A DNA stretch of 57,064 nucleotides from IMG/VR virus record IMGVR_UViG_3300030390_001403, positions 1,238-58,301 of that record, one strand, 5' to 3'. The notes under the pieces were generated by a model. That model made no database searches and was not told where the DNA came from. It was given only the letters and a program-made list of their open reading frames with translations. This DNA is from a virus. Made by a program: the position numbers and the translations under genes. Every line of letters starts with the position of its first letter. Position 1 is the first letter of the stretch. Positions 1-9,096 of the stretch are shown piece after piece.

Positions 1-1572
1 TCACAAGAAAATAATGGTGGCTTTAAAATAATGGGTATTGATGGTGGAGCAGATATTGATGCTCTTACCTTTGATATGTCTGCAGCAGGTGCAGCTACTT
101 TTAATAGTTCAGTTAAAGCAGGTGCAGGATTAAGAATTTCAACAGACGGAAGTAATAATGGTGTTATTCAGACTTTAGGTCAAGATAAAGACATGTTCTT
201 CTCAGGGGATGATGGTGGTGCTGGGATAAATGCTCTTGTTCTTGATATGTCTGCAGCAGGTGCAGCTACTTTTAATGCTGGTATAGTTTTAGGAGATTCA
301 TTAGCTGGTAACGGAGCTCCATTTACAATATCTAATACTAGTAATGGTAATAATATTGACATTAAAACTACTTCTAGTGGAAGTTTAGTTCATGCTGTAA
401 AAATACATTCACATGGTTTGTTTGAATCAAAACAGGGTATACAAGCAACCTTTGCAAACATAAATGGTCAGCTAAATGTTACTGGTACTACTAATGGTAA
501 TACAATCTCGATGTCGCAATTGTCTACCCAATTTGATACAAGTTCGTTTCTGAGGCTTCACCCTGCGTCTACTACTAATAGTGGTGGTTTTACCAATATA
601 TTCTTTGGAACTAGCACTTCTAACAATTACGGTGTTGCTATTGGCGGTAAAAGAGCAGGGACAAATGATGAGCCTACCTTTGCAGTAAGAATGCTTAACG
701 ACAGTGTTACAGGAACTGAAGTTCTTAGTATTACCAATGCAGGTGATGTAAGAGTTGCTGCAAATGCAACAGGTGCTGCATTAATTAAAGGTGTATCAGG
801 AAACCAAGCAGACAGAAATAATTCAGGCTATCCGCAGTATACTTTCGTTGGTAATGAAGGCACAGGTATGAGACGAGTTTCTTCTAATATACTAGCTCTT
901 GATACTAGTGGTGCAGAAAGAATGAGACTAGCTAGTAATGGACGAGCTTCAATAGGCACAACAACAGGAAACGCAGGATTAACTGTCTCACCAGACATAA
1001 GAGCAATGGGCCCATCTTTTGCTAATGATGGTAATAGTATTACTATGTCGCAAGAATCAAGTGGTGGTTTTATAACTGCTAGAGGACCAAGCACATCTGA
1101 GAGAGGTACTATAGGTTTAAGTGTAAATATGGAAAATGGTGGTAGTGGTAGAGTTGGTTTGAAAATAGAGAATGATGCTTCGGTTACTATGGCGTACATG
1201 CCCTCAGGTTCAGCTTCTTCTGATGTTCATATAAATTTATCTACAAATAAATTATTTTATGTAAGTTCTTCCCAAAGATACAAAACTAATATTACAGATT
1301 TATCTACCTCAACAGCAGATATACTTTCTTTGAGACCTGTAAATTATGATAGGGTTTCTAAAGAATTAACAGGAGAGGTAGGTTTAATAGCTGAAGAAGT
1401 TTATAAAACAATACCTCATTTAGTAAACTTAGCAGATGTAGAAGGGTTTGACACACCTCAACCTGAGTCAGTTAAATATTCACAACTATCAGTTTATTTA
1501 CTTAAAGCTATACAAGAACTATCTACAACAGTAGATGAATTAAAAGCGGAGATAGAGGAGCTAAAGGGATAA
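1..1572 (+). CDS. Tail fibre, C-terminal part with peptidase S74 chaperone (5' truncated)
   Basis: The frame is open from base 1, so the first visible ATG (31) is internal and the gene begins outside the window. The protein forms the outer end of a virion fibre, outside the cell. It has two near-identical beta-type repeats (a DMSAAGAATFN segment occurs twice, encoded by a 33-base exact repeat) and a long Gly/Ser/Thr-rich shaft. The last 100 residues match the intramolecular chaperone (peptidase S74): an SQRYKTNI motif starts the domain, followed by a VGLIAEEV segment and a C-terminal coiled coil. In this family the domain trimerises the fibre and then cleaves itself off at the Ser. The partial fibre at the right edge has the same style and could be its N-terminal half, but the edges do not join in frame. 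Confidence 0.9.
   Translation, partial: SQENNGGFKIMGIDGGADIDALTFDMSAAGAATFNSSVKAGAGLRISTDGSNNGVIQTLGQDKDMFFSGDDGGAGINALVLDMSAAGAATFNAGIVLGDSLAGNGAPFTISNTSNGNNIDIKTTSSGSLVHAVKIHSHGLFESKQGIQATFANINGQLNVTGTTNGNTISMSQLSTQFDTSSFLRLHPASTTNSGGFTNIFFGTSTSNNYGVAIGGKRAGTNDEPTFAVRMLNDSVTGTEVLSITNAGDVRVAANATGAALIKGVSGNQADRNNSGYPQYTFVGNEGTGMRRVSSNILALDTSGAERMRLASNGRASIGTTTGNAGLTVSPDIRAMGPSFANDGNSITMSQESSGGFITARGPSTSERGTIGLSVNMENGGSGRVGLKIENDASVTMAYMPSGSASSDVHINLSTNKLFYVSSSQRYKTNITDLSTSTADILSLRPVNYDRVSKELTGEVGLIAEEVYKTIPHLVNLADVEGFDTPQPESVKYSQLSVYLLKAIQELSTTVDELKAEIEELKG
73..276 (+). repeat. 33-base direct repeat in fibre gene (73-105 and 244-276)
   Basis: Two exact 33-base copies starting gatatgtctgcagcaggt lie 171 bases apart and in frame, so they encode a duplicated shaft module. 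Such repeats in fibre genes allow copy-number change by recombination and can collapse in assemblies. Confidence 0.9.
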
Positions 1573-1573
1573 T

Positions 1574-1750
1574 ATGGCAACAACAAGAGAATCTTTAGCA
1601 AAAGTAGAAGTTCAAGTTGATAATATAGAAAAACGACTTGATAAAGGCGACGCAAAGTTCGATGCTATGGATGCAAAGTACACAAAATACATCATGGGCC
1701 TTTATCTACTTATCATAGGTATGAGTGGCGTAGACAGGCTTTTCTCTTAG
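1574..1750 (+). CDS. Small coiled-coil plus one-TM protein (XhlA-like, possible holin accessory)
   Basis: 58 residues, starting 1 base after the fibre stop. The N-terminal 38 residues are charged and heptad-like (VEVQVDNIEKRLDKGD), and a hydrophobic segment (YIMGLYLLIIGMSGV) follows at about residues 39-53. This is the layout of the haemolysin XhlA family, a small membrane protein near lysis genes in many phages. The lysozyme gene lies 300 bases downstream, which suits a lysis or membrane role. The family call is by topology only. Confidence 0.6.
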   Translation: MATTRESLAKVEVQVDNIEKRLDKGDAKFDAMDAKYTKYIMGLYLLIIGMSGVDRLFS

Positions 1751-1793
1751 ATATATACTAAACAAACCATAAACTTAAATAAGGAGTATTTAC

Positions 1794-2048
1794 ATGGCGG
1801 ATAATCAAGTAACGGAATTAAACTTTAACGGCGAAACATACCTAATATCAGATCTAACACCTAGAGCAGTAGAAGGTTTTAATACGCTTATAAAAGCTCA
1901 ACAAAAACTTAACGACCTGGCAACAGAGTTAAAGATAGTGCAAGGGGGACAAACGCAGATTAATGCTGAATTACAACAGATTATGCAAGAGGATAAAATT
2001 AAACCTCAAGTTAAAGTTGAACAAGAACAAGTTAAAGAAGACAAATAG
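1794..2048 (+). CDS. Small coiled-coil protein, DUF6447-like
   Basis: 84 residues, with a strong ribosome site (aaggag) 10 bases before the ATG. The N-terminal half (LNFNGETYLISDL) followed by a long helix rich in Gln, Leu and Ala resembles, from memory, the DUF6447 family of short phage proteins found beside tail and lysis genes. The C-terminus is a Lys/Glu/Val-rich tail. No function is known. It sits between the XhlA-like protein and lysozyme and ends 1 base before the lysozyme ATG, so the two are probably co-translated. Confidence 0.65.
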   Translation: MADNQVTELNFNGETYLISDLTPRAVEGFNTLIKAQQKLNDLATELKIVQGGQTQINAELQQIMQEDKIKPQVKVEQEQVKEDK

Positions 2049-2049
2049 T

Positions 2050-2502
2050 ATGGATATTGAAAAATGCAAAGCTGAGATTAAACGCCATGAAGGCGAAGTT
2101 CTTGAAATATACAAAGATAGTTTAGGCTACAAAACACTTGGAGTTGGGCATCTATGCCAACCAGAGGATCCTGAGTACGATTGGGAAATAGGAACCAAGG
2201 TATCACAAGAAGTTGTTGATATGTATTATGAAGATGACTTTAACAAACACTTAGCTGAGGCGATACATGTGTTTGGCAGTGATGAAGGCTTTTATAACTT
2301 GCCTCAAGATATCCAACACGTGATAGTAAATATGTGTTTTAATCTAGGAGGAACAAGACTTTCTAACTTTAAAAACATGATGAAAGCTTGTAGAGAACAT
2401 GATTGGGAAAAAATGGCTGCTGAAATGGAAGACAGCAGGTGGTTCAAACAGGTAGGAAGAAGGAGTCTAGAACTACAAGCGCTAGTTCGTAATACTGTAT
2501 AA
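2050..2502 (+). CDS. Endolysin: T4-type lysozyme (glycoside hydrolase 24)
   Basis: 150 residues. It hydrolyses the MurNAc-GlcNAc bond of peptidoglycan in the periplasm to lyse the host. The T4 lysozyme catalytic triad is visible: E14 in KRHEG, D23 in YKDSLGY and T29 in YKTLGVGHL, with the family spacing. The C-terminal WFKQVGRRSLELQ segment is also typical. The start at 2050 is preferred over an in-frame ATG at 1963, because the upstream extension would overlap the previous gene by 86 bases and adds a Lys-rich non-homologous tail. There is no signal peptide, so release needs a holin. Several candidates are encoded at 8.9-10.0 kb. Confidence 0.93.
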   Translation: MDIEKCKAEIKRHEGEVLEIYKDSLGYKTLGVGHLCQPEDPEYDWEIGTKVSQEVVDMYYEDDFNKHLAEAIHVFGSDEGFYNLPQDIQHVIVNMCFNLGGTRLSNFKNMMKACREHDWEKMAAEMEDSRWFKQVGRRSLELQALVRNTV

Positions 2503-2512
2503 TGATTAAAGT

Positions 2513-4504
2513 ATGGCATATTTTAAACTTAACACCTTCGCGGGTCTTGCGCCTAGAATATCCCCACGTCTTTTAGGGGACACTTTAGCGCAAACAGCTA
2601 CTGACGTAAATTTAGAAAGCGGACGTTTAGTACCAGTTAAAGATAACTCTACTATTAACCCTTCTAATGGGGTAACAACGCTTGCTAACTCTAACAAACA
2701 AAGTATTTTTAAGTATACTGATTCTAGTCCTCAAAAATGGCTTCAATTCGACGAAGATGTAAACATCGTACGTGGACCGATAGCCGGGGACACTAACGAC
2801 ACGATATACTGGTCTGGGCAATCTTTTCCTAGAATGGGTAGAAGTGCTACATTAATAGCAAGTGCTCCCTACCCAGATGCTTTTTTTAGACTAGGTATTC
2901 CTGCTCCTACAGCAGCACCAACAGTAGCAGTTGCCGCTCCTACTACTATAAACGCTACTATAACTACTATAAATGGTTCTCAAGTACTTACCGTTACTAC
3001 TGCGAGTAACCACGGCGCTGTAGTAGGTGCTTTTGTTACCCTAGCCAATTTTGGAGTAACCGCTGGTATAACTGCTGACGAAATCAATAATACTTTTAAA
3101 ATAGTAACTGTACCAAGTGCTACTACATTCACAGTAGAAACTAGTGGGTCAGCCACGAGTGCAACTACTTCTAGTACTATTACAGATGGCGCATCTTTTA
3201 ATGGCCCTTCAGACGCTAGTTTAGATTTTGAAACTTCTTATGTATACACTTTTGTATCAGCTTACGGAGAAGAAGGACCGCCTTCTGCTGCTTCTACTGT
3301 AGTTACTACAGATGATAACCAAACTGTAAACCTTAGCGATTTACAAACAAGTACAAGTAAATCAAATAGTAACTTGTTTAAAAAACGTATTTACAGATCT
3401 AACACCGGTTCTAATACTACCAATTTTCAATTCGTTACGGAGTTAGCTTTATCTGCTACTACTTTTGTAGATACTTCCAACAATGACGAACTAGCCGAGA
3501 TAATACCTAGTACTTTTCACATTGGACCGCCAGATGATGATACTGCTTTGTATCCAGATGGGCCTATGAAAGGCCTTTTATCTATTCCAAATGGTGTGTT
3601 TGCAGGTTTTACTGGTAAAAGAATATGTTTTTCAGAACCTTTTTTACCTCATGCCTGGCCGGTAGCTTACAGAATAACTTTAGAAGAAGAGATTGTAAGT
3701 ATAGCTGCAGCAAGCAACGGTATTATAGTAGCAACAAAAGGCACCCCTTATCTAGTAATAGGAACAGATCCCCAATCTATGACACCCCTTCGTCTAGAAA
3801 TAGGGCAAGCTTGTTTAAATAAACGGTCAATGGTAGACATGGGCCCTTACGTTATGTACGCAGGGCCAGACGGGTTAATAGCAGCAGAGGGTAGTAATGC
3901 ACAGATAATTACAGAAGCACAGCTAACACCAGAACAATGGCAAGCTACCTATTACCCCTCTACTATCACAGGTTTTCTTTGGGAAGGCAGATATGTTGGC
4001 TTTTATTCTACGGGCAGTGGGTTCGGTGGTTTTATATACGACCCAAGAGCTGGCGCAAATAGCTTAGTTGACCTAGATGCAAGCGCGCTTATACGTGGAG
4101 GATTTACAGACCCAGACGACAGTCAATTATATTTAATAATTGCTAATAGAATTAAAAAATTTCAAGGTAGTAGTACCGGACTTACTTACAATTGGAAATC
4201 TAAAGAGTTTGTAACCCCTAAACCTACAAGTATGGGGTTTGCTAAAGTAGAAGCAGAAACTTATCCTGTTCGTATAAAAGTGTACGGGGATGGCTCAGTA
4301 ATATACAACGCTGTTATAGCTACTTCTGGTAATGCGTTTAGTGTTACAGGTACTACTCCTAATTTTAGTACCACGTCTATAACAGAACCTATTGTTAGAT
4401 TACCCGCCAGTGTGCATAAAACATTTGCCATAGAAGTTGAAGGTGCAACCGTTGTTAATGAAATATGTATAGGCGAATCTATAGATGAACTAAGGGCAAT
4501 TTAA
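2513..4504 (+). CDS. Virion structural protein, probable tail nozzle/tubular protein
   Basis: 663 residues. The opening (FKLNTFAGLAPRISPRLL, then a TATDVNLESGRLVPVKD segment) and the later MYAGPDGLIAAEG segment are typical of a large phage structural family that I associate with podovirus tail nozzle (T7 gp12-like) or stabilisation proteins. A Thr/Ala/Val-rich Ig-like insertion spans about residues 135-230. It overlaps the next gene by 1 base (stop and start share position 4504). The virion location is well supported by context. The exact role (nozzle or fibre base) is inference. Confidence 0.75.
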   Translation: MAYFKLNTFAGLAPRISPRLLGDTLAQTATDVNLESGRLVPVKDNSTINPSNGVTTLANSNKQSIFKYTDSSPQKWLQFDEDVNIVRGPIAGDTNDTIYWSGQSFPRMGRSATLIASAPYPDAFFRLGIPAPTAAPTVAVAAPTTINATITTINGSQVLTVTTASNHGAVVGAFVTLANFGVTAGITADEINNTFKIVTVPSATTFTVETSGSATSATTSSTITDGASFNGPSDASLDFETSYVYTFVSAYGEEGPPSAASTVVTTDDNQTVNLSDLQTSTSKSNSNLFKKRIYRSNTGSNTTNFQFVTELALSATTFVDTSNNDELAEIIPSTFHIGPPDDDTALYPDGPMKGLLSIPNGVFAGFTGKRICFSEPFLPHAWPVAYRITLEEEIVSIAAASNGIIVATKGTPYLVIGTDPQSMTPLRLEIGQACLNKRSMVDMGPYVMYAGPDGLIAAEGSNAQIITEAQLTPEQWQATYYPSTITGFLWEGRYVGFYSTGSGFGGFIYDPRAGANSLVDLDASALIRGGFTDPDDSQLYLIIANRIKKFQGSSTGLTYNWKSKEFVTPKPTSMGFAKVEAETYPVRIKVYGDGSVIYNAVIATSGNAFSVTGTTPNFSTTSITEPIVRLPASVHKTFAIEVEGATVVNEICIGESIDELRAI

Positions 4505-7032
4505 TGTCTACTAAAGGTACTAAAGTTCCAGCCCTTAAAAATATACCTGCAAAAACTGACCCAGAACTACGAGCCACGCTCGAATCTATGAAAGAGGCTC
4601 AAGAAGTTAGATTAGGCCGAAGAGGAGATCCAAGAGACAGGGCAGTAACTTTAAGAGAGTTGATTGATAGTGGACTAGCGGAAGAACTAAGAGGCAGCCC
4701 GTTTGATCCTAATGGAGTACCCGGGATAGGTATAACCCCTCCAAAGCTACCTCCAGGAGATTTATCTATCCCGCCTGCCCCTACAGGCCTAGAAGCTTCG
4801 GGAGCTTTTACTCAAATAATAGTAAATTGGAACGCGGCTCAATACGGCAATCATGCATATACAGAAGTATTTAGATCCAGGAACGATGAGATAGGTGGCG
4901 CTACCCTTATTACTACTTCTAACTCATTTGTAATTACAGATGTAGTAGGTTATGGCCAAGAGTATTATTATTGGGTAAGATTTGTAAGTACTTCAGATGT
5001 CAGAGGACCTTTTAACAAAACTAACGGAGTTAAAGCTAATACAATAGAAGACATAGCCGCTACTATGGCTGCTCTTTCTGAAGAGCTATCTGCATTACCA
5101 GGATTCACCGCTTTAACAACTTTGATTACTAATGCAGATGTAGCGGTGGCTGCTACTGCAGCTACAGTCATAAGGGCTAGTAGTTCTCCTAGTACTAGGC
5201 CGGGTGGGACTTCCCTTTCTGGAAATGATGTTTGGTTTGATACAGATGATGGGCAAGTGTACACAAGAAACTCTGCAAACAATGCTTGGGTAGCGGCAAG
5301 AGATGCTACTTTAGTTAGTGTGTTTGGTGCTACTAGTTTTACAGGTAGCACACTTACAGGAGCTATGGCTTCTGCACAATCAGATATTGTTACAGTTACT
5401 AATGCACAAAGCTCTACTGCGTCTTCTTTAACAAGTTTAACTACTACAGTAACTAACAATAACAATACCCTTACTTCGGCTATTAATACTGAAGCTTCAA
5501 CTAGGTCAAGTGCTGATTCTACAAATGCTACAAATATTAGTAATTTAACTTCCACCATTAACAACGGGTCTACAGGTTTAGCAGCTGCACATAGCGCTAT
5601 TTCGTCTGAAGCCACTACAAGAGCAAATAGAGATACGGCGCTTACTACGCTTATTACTAACTTAACTTCAACAGTTGGTACTAATACATCTGCTATATCT
5701 ACTGAAGCAACAACTAGAGCAAACGCAGATGGTGCAAACGCAACATCTATTTCTAACCTTACAGCAACTGTAGGGAATAAAACTCAAACGTTCGTACAAA
5801 ACTCAGCTCCCACTGCTATATCTGTAGGGGATTTGTGGATCGATGCAAATGATGGGAACAAGCTATATAGAGCTTCTGCTACAGGGGCTTCCAATTGGGT
5901 AGTTGTTAGAGATACTGCAAATGATAACCACCCTAGAATATTTACACAAAATGATGCTCCAACTGCTATCTCTGTAGGGGATTTGTGGTTTGATTCAAAT
6001 GACTCTAATAAACAGTATAGAGCTACTGGGACAGGAACTAGTAATTGGGTGGCTGTTGTAGATGTTGCTGCAACTGCAGGGGTATCAACTTTAACAAGTG
6101 CGGTGTCTACCTTAAATGGAGATGCTGCAGCTGCATTTGTACTGCAAGTAAATGCAAATGGTTCTGTAGGAGGAATGGTAGTAGAGGCTAATGCTTCTTC
6201 TTCTGGCGATAATGACGGAGTTGCTATTCAGTTTAGGGCTGACAAATTTGCTATATGGAATGCTACAGGCTCTACTGCCGGGTCAGCTAGTATAGCACCC
6301 TTTATTGTTAGTGGTGGGACAGTCTTTATAGACAGTGCGCGTATTCAAGACGGAGCTATAACAAATGCACGTATAGCTAATGGAACAATTGAGTCTGCAA
6401 AAATAGCTAGTGCTACTATAGTAGCGGCTAACATAGCTGATGGTGAAATAACAAATGCTAAAATTGCAAACGCTACCATAGATAATGCAAAGATAACTGC
6501 TACATTAGACGCTGCAAAAATAACAGCAGGTTTAATCAATTCAGCTAGAATAAATGTTAATACACTTAACGTAAAACATTTTGATAACGTAAGTACAGAT
6601 ATAAAAAGCCATTTATCTAGTGGTGCGTTTGTACCTTTAGGTGTTGAAGCTAACGTACAATCTTGGTCAGGTACTTACCCTGGGCAAGGTATTATAAGTT
6701 CAGAATCTAGTTCTATAGTTAATATAGCTTGCCAAACGGCTAACATAAGAAACAACGCTAAATACAGAATAGTTTATTCTGCGGTTTTAGGTAATGTTAG
6801 AAACGGCACTATTCAATATAGTTTTGATAATAGTAATTTTGTATCTATAAGTCCTAAAGTAAATGCTAACGCCGGTACTTTTAGAACATACGTATTTATA
6901 TGGGACGGACAGATAACAGGTATGAGCTCTTCGCAAAGCACGGTGTATTGGAGAATTAATTGGAATGTAAGTGGCGGGCAAGTAAACTCTACGTACCAAG
7001 CTTTGTACGTAAGCATGGATAATACGCAATAA
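4504..7032 (+). CDS. Tail tip / host-specificity protein, gpJ-like with fibronectin III domain
   Basis: 842 residues. A fibronectin type III domain lies near residues 90-175 (PPAPTGLEASGAF, then GQEYYYWVRFV). Alternating helical, Ala/Thr-rich coiled-coil segments follow, and three copies of a short module ending GDLW or NDVWFD (about residues 230-260, 435-470 and 485-520). Two of these are nearly identical at DNA level around 5811 and 5955. A run of collagen-like short repeats (ITNARIANGTIESAKIA) then leads to a beta-rich C-terminus. This order is that of the C-terminal half of lambda gpJ-type central fibre proteins. It probably contacts the receptor. The three modules are a likely hotspot for variation. 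Confidence 0.75.
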   Translation: MSTKGTKVPALKNIPAKTDPELRATLESMKEAQEVRLGRRGDPRDRAVTLRELIDSGLAEELRGSPFDPNGVPGIGITPPKLPPGDLSIPPAPTGLEASGAFTQIIVNWNAAQYGNHAYTEVFRSRNDEIGGATLITTSNSFVITDVVGYGQEYYYWVRFVSTSDVRGPFNKTNGVKANTIEDIAATMAALSEELSALPGFTALTTLITNADVAVAATAATVIRASSSPSTRPGGTSLSGNDVWFDTDDGQVYTRNSANNAWVAARDATLVSVFGATSFTGSTLTGAMASAQSDIVTVTNAQSSTASSLTSLTTTVTNNNNTLTSAINTEASTRSSADSTNATNISNLTSTINNGSTGLAAAHSAISSEATTRANRDTALTTLITNLTSTVGTNTSAISTEATTRANADGANATSISNLTATVGNKTQTFVQNSAPTAISVGDLWIDANDGNKLYRASATGASNWVVVRDTANDNHPRIFTQNDAPTAISVGDLWFDSNDSNKQYRATGTGTSNWVAVVDVAATAGVSTLTSAVSTLNGDAAAAFVLQVNANGSVGGMVVEANASSSGDNDGVAIQFRADKFAIWNATGSTAGSASIAPFIVSGGTVFIDSARIQDGAITNARIANGTIESAKIASATIVAANIADGEITNAKIANATIDNAKITATLDAAKITAGLINSARINVNTLNVKHFDNVSTDIKSHLSSGAFVPLGVEANVQSWSGTYPGQGIISSESSSIVNIACQTANIRNNAKYRIVYSAVLGNVRNGTIQYSFDNSNFVSISPKVNANAGTFRTYVFIWDGQITGMSSSQSTVYWRINWNVSGGQVNSTYQALYVSMDNTQ

Positions 7033-7376
7033 TGAACTATACAATATACACAACTTCTTCAGGCGTAGTCATAAGCACAGGTTCTTCTAATGTAACCGAC
7101 ATAGCAGATATAGGAGTTGCAAGTGGGCAAACGGCTGTAGAAGGAACTTATGCTCCTGGGCAGTACAAATTTGTAGATGGCACAGCAACTGCAATAGATG
7201 AAGATCCTTTGGACTTTGTACGCGCACAACGTACGCTATTACTGGCTGAATCAGATTGGACTCAAGCAGCAGACTCCCCTTTAACAGATGCCAAAAAAGC
7301 AGAGTGGGTTACGTACAGACAAGCACTCAGAGACTTACCAGCAGCTGACCCAATTAGTTGGCCATCTGCTCCTTAA
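7032..7376 (+). CDS. Phage tail assembly chaperone (APC family)-like protein
   Basis: 114 residues, sharing base 7032 with the stop of the gpJ-like gene. The C-terminal half (LLLAESDWTQAADSPLTD, then WVTYRQALRDLP, and a Trp-Pro end) is the hallmark of the Phage_tail_APC domain found in fibre-assembly helper proteins. The N-terminal 60 residues are a small beta-rich module. It probably helps fold or attach the adjacent fibre, though in some phages this domain is a structural cap. Confidence 0.85.
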   Translation: MNYTIYTTSSGVVISTGSSNVTDIADIGVASGQTAVEGTYAPGQYKFVDGTATAIDEDPLDFVRAQRTLLLAESDWTQAADSPLTDAKKAEWVTYRQALRDLPAADPISWPSAP

Positions 7377-7423
7377 TAAGGTACTATTATATTATTGTGA
7401 AATGTTACAAAGGAATAAACGAC

Positions 7424-7516
7424 ATGGGAATGAAAAACGCATACCCGAAAGGGCCAACAGTAAAGAAGAAAAAGAAAAAGCCATCTAAAAAGAAAGCTGT
7501 AAAACGTGGCTACTAA
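7424..7516 (+). CDS. Tiny Lys-rich peptide (30 aa)
   Basis: The sequence is MGMKNAYPKGPTVKKK followed by more Lys and ending KRGY: 13 Lys in 30 residues. It has no convincing ribosome site, but the coding frame is clean and it overlaps the GTG of the next gene by 11 bases. Highly basic tiny proteins accompany virion genes in many marine phages. DNA or RNA binding, or packaging with DNA, is plausible but unproven. Confidence 0.5.
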   Translation: MGMKNAYPKGPTVKKKKKKPSKKKAVKRGY

Positions 7517-7685
7517 AAAGAAACCTTATAAAAAGAAAGCTCTTACAAAACGACAAGAGACTTCTTTAAAACGGCACGGTAAACATCATTCAGAAGCTCA
7601 CATGAAATTCATGAAACGTAAGATGATGAACGGGTCTACTATGAGAGCTGCACACAAACAAGCTATGGCAAAAAAAGGTAAGTAA
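7506..7685 (+). CDS. Small basic protein (59 aa), family common in marine phages
   Basis: GTG start at 7506, inside the end of the preceding peptide gene. The protein opens with a Lys-rich stretch and continues TKRQETSLKRHGKHHSEAH, then MRAAHKQAMAKKGK. The KRQ..LK.H.KHH...HM pattern recurs, from memory, in small unannotated proteins of marine phages, which supports a real gene. The His/Lys/Met-rich helix has no assigned function. It ends 1 base before the next ATG. Confidence 0.65.
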   Translation: MATKKKPYKKKALTKRQETSLKRHGKHHSEAHMKFMKRKMMNGSTMRAAHKQAMAKKGK

Positions 7686-7686
7686 T

Positions 7687-7950
7687 ATGGCAACAAGAAC
7701 GCCTCAAAAATCAAAAAAAGATAAAATAGGAAATACGGACGTAAATACTACCCAGTTAAAAAGCACAGCAGAATTGAGTAGAGACGCAGCAGCTAAGAAA
7801 AAAGTTAGAGACAGCGCAAGTTTTATTGGTGGCAGAACGGGCGGACCAATGGGCGCTCTAGGTACAGGTAAAAACGTTCCGTATTGGAAAGCGAAAAAAA
7901 AGTTAGAAAGGCGCCTAAAAGAAGAGAAACGAAAGAACAAAGGTAAATAA
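7687..7950 (+). CDS. Small basic protein (87 aa), unknown
   Basis: Lys/Arg-rich, with a central Gly-rich stretch (FIGGRTGGPMGALGTGKNV) and a basic C-terminal helix. It is the third of three consecutive small basic genes. I do not recognise the family. Its place between tail and lysis genes implies late expression and perhaps a virion or nucleic-acid-binding role. Confidence 0.65.
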   Translation: MATRTPQKSKKDKIGNTDVNTTQLKSTAELSRDAAAKKKVRDSASFIGGRTGGPMGALGTGKNVPYWKAKKKLERRLKEEKRKNKGK

Positions 7951-7972
7951 ATACCATATACATGAAGGAGTC

Positions 7973-8215
7973 ATGGATACAATAAAAAAATGGTTAAAGA
8001 TAGCGTATAAATATATATTAAATTTATTTAGAACTCGCTACAAAATAACAGTATCTTTTAACAAAGAGTACGGAGATGCTGATGACAAAACCTATATTTC
8101 AAAAAAAATACTTACCCAAAAAGAAAAACACCTTAAGTTTAGAACCCTCGACAGAAAATTAATTGAGTATAGAAGTGCGTCGGGTCTTAATTATATTATT
8201 GAGGAAGATGAATAA
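7973..8215 (+). CDS. Hypothetical small protein (80 aa)
   Basis: Preceded by a good ribosome site (gaaggag). It has an amphipathic, aromatic- and Lys-rich N-terminus (MDTIKKWLKIAYKYILNLF), which could lie on the membrane, then a beta-rich, Lys-rich body. The stop overlaps the next ATG by 1 base, coupling it to the spanin gene. No function is recognised. The location suggests a lysis-cassette accessory. Confidence 0.6.
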   Translation: MDTIKKWLKIAYKYILNLFRTRYKITVSFNKEYGDADDKTYISKKILTQKEKHLKFRTLDRKLIEYRSASGLNYIIEEDE

Positions 8216-8610
8216 TGCAACAATTTTTATTAGCTCTTGTGGTAGTTTTAGGTATTAGTTCTTATTACCTTTACAATGAAAATAAAATACTAACTACAAA
8301 CAACTCTCTTTTAGAAGGTGCTGTAGAGACACAAAAAGAAACCATAGCTACTATACAAAAAGATTTTGCTCTACAAGCTAATAGTTTATTAGAACTACAA
8401 GGACGTAATCAAAAGATACAACAAGAAATGACAAGGTACCTTGACATATTTAAACGCCATAATTTAACTAAACTAGCAGCAGCTAAACCCGGATTACTAG
8501 AACCAAGAATAAATAAAGGAACCAAAAATGTATTTGATAGCATTGAAGAAGACAGCCGTAATATTGACAGCCTTGATGATGGCGTCCAGTTGCAGCCTGA
8601 TACCAACTAA
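8215..8610 (+). CDS. i-spanin (Rz-like)
   Basis: 131 residues, with a single N-terminal transmembrane segment (about residues 3-20) and a long periplasmic coiled coil (residues 25-85). The C-terminal signature RHNLTKLAAAKPGLLEPRIN, then GTKNVFDSIEEDS, is characteristic of Rz-type inner-membrane spanins, in which the last part contacts the outer-membrane partner. The o-spanin gene starts inside this gene in another frame, the classic embedded arrangement. The pair fuses inner and outer membranes at lysis and implies a Gram-negative host. Confidence 0.85.
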   Translation: MQQFLLALVVVLGISSYYLYNENKILTTNNSLLEGAVETQKETIATIQKDFALQANSLLELQGRNQKIQQEMTRYLDIFKRHNLTKLAAAKPGLLEPRINKGTKNVFDSIEEDSRNIDSLDDGVQLQPDTN

Positions 8611-8899
8611 ACAGGTAGAAATTTTAAGTAAACCTATAGAAAGAACTATAGTGCAACCTGTAATGCCTAGGGAAATAGACCTGAAAGATCCCTATTGGTA
8701 TGTAGTGTCAGATAAAAATTTAGAAGAATTTTTAACCAGAGTTGAAAAAGACCAAGACCAAGTAGTATTTGTTGCGATGTCTGTACCTGATTACGAGCTT
8801 ATGGCTTACAACATGCAAGAGCTGAAACGTTATATTAACGAGCTTAAAGAGGTTGTTGTCTATTACAGGAAAGTAACAATTGACAAACCAGAGGAATAA
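8528..8899 (+). CDS. o-spanin (Rz1-like lipoprotein)
   Basis: 123 residues, starting within the i-spanin gene in a different frame (83-base overlap). It has a lipoprotein signal with lipobox Ala-Ser-Ser-Cys and the lipidated Cys at residue 22, then a Pro-containing linker (VQPVMPREIDLKDPYWY) and a C-terminal coiled coil. It would sit in the inner leaflet of the outer membrane and bind the i-spanin. At 123 residues it is longer than lambda Rz1 and carries a folded C-terminal part. Overlap, lipobox and location together make the call firm. Confidence 0.8.
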   Translation: MYLIALKKTAVILTALMMASSCSLIPTKQVEILSKPIERTIVQPVMPREIDLKDPYWYVVSDKNLEEFLTRVEKDQDQVVFVAMSVPDYELMAYNMQELKRYINELKEVVVYYRKVTIDKPEE

Positions 8900-8940
8900 T
8901 CTGCTAGAATTAAGGTTCTTAAACTAATAGGAGAATAAGA

Positions 8941-9096
8941 ATGGTAGATTTAATAATGTGGGTAACAACAATAGTAACAGTATCAAGTTTGATTGCTGCA
9001 TCTACATCCACGCCCAAAGACGATGTTTGGATTGGTAAACTTTATAAATTTATTGATATGCTAGCTTTAAATATAGGCAAAGCAAAGGAGAAGTAG
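8941..9096 (+). CDS. Small one-TM protein (51 aa), lysis-cassette member
   Basis: It has a ribosome site (taggag) 9 bases upstream. The N-terminal hydrophobic helix (LIMWVTTIVTVSSLIAA) is followed by STSTPKDDVWIGKLYKFIDM and an amphipathic tail ending AKEK. From memory, this TPKDD.W.GK.YK..D.LALN.GKAK signature recurs in small proteins next to phage holins. Its stop directly precedes the ATG of the next gene (9097). It is probably a holin accessory or a small holin. Confidence 0.7.
   Translation: MVDLIMWVTTIVTVSSLIAASTSTPKDDVWIGKLYKFIDMLALNIGKAKEK

Noticed and set aside
1963-2049. Longer start for the lysozyme gene
   Set aside because: Would overlap the previous gene by 86 bases and add a Lys-rich tail absent from T4-type lysozymes; ATG 2050 fits the family length.
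4968-5615. Antisense open frame of 215 codons inside the gpJ-like gene
   Set aside because: Shadow of the Ala/Thr-rich coding repeats; Leu/Val/Ala-rich translation with no start signal.
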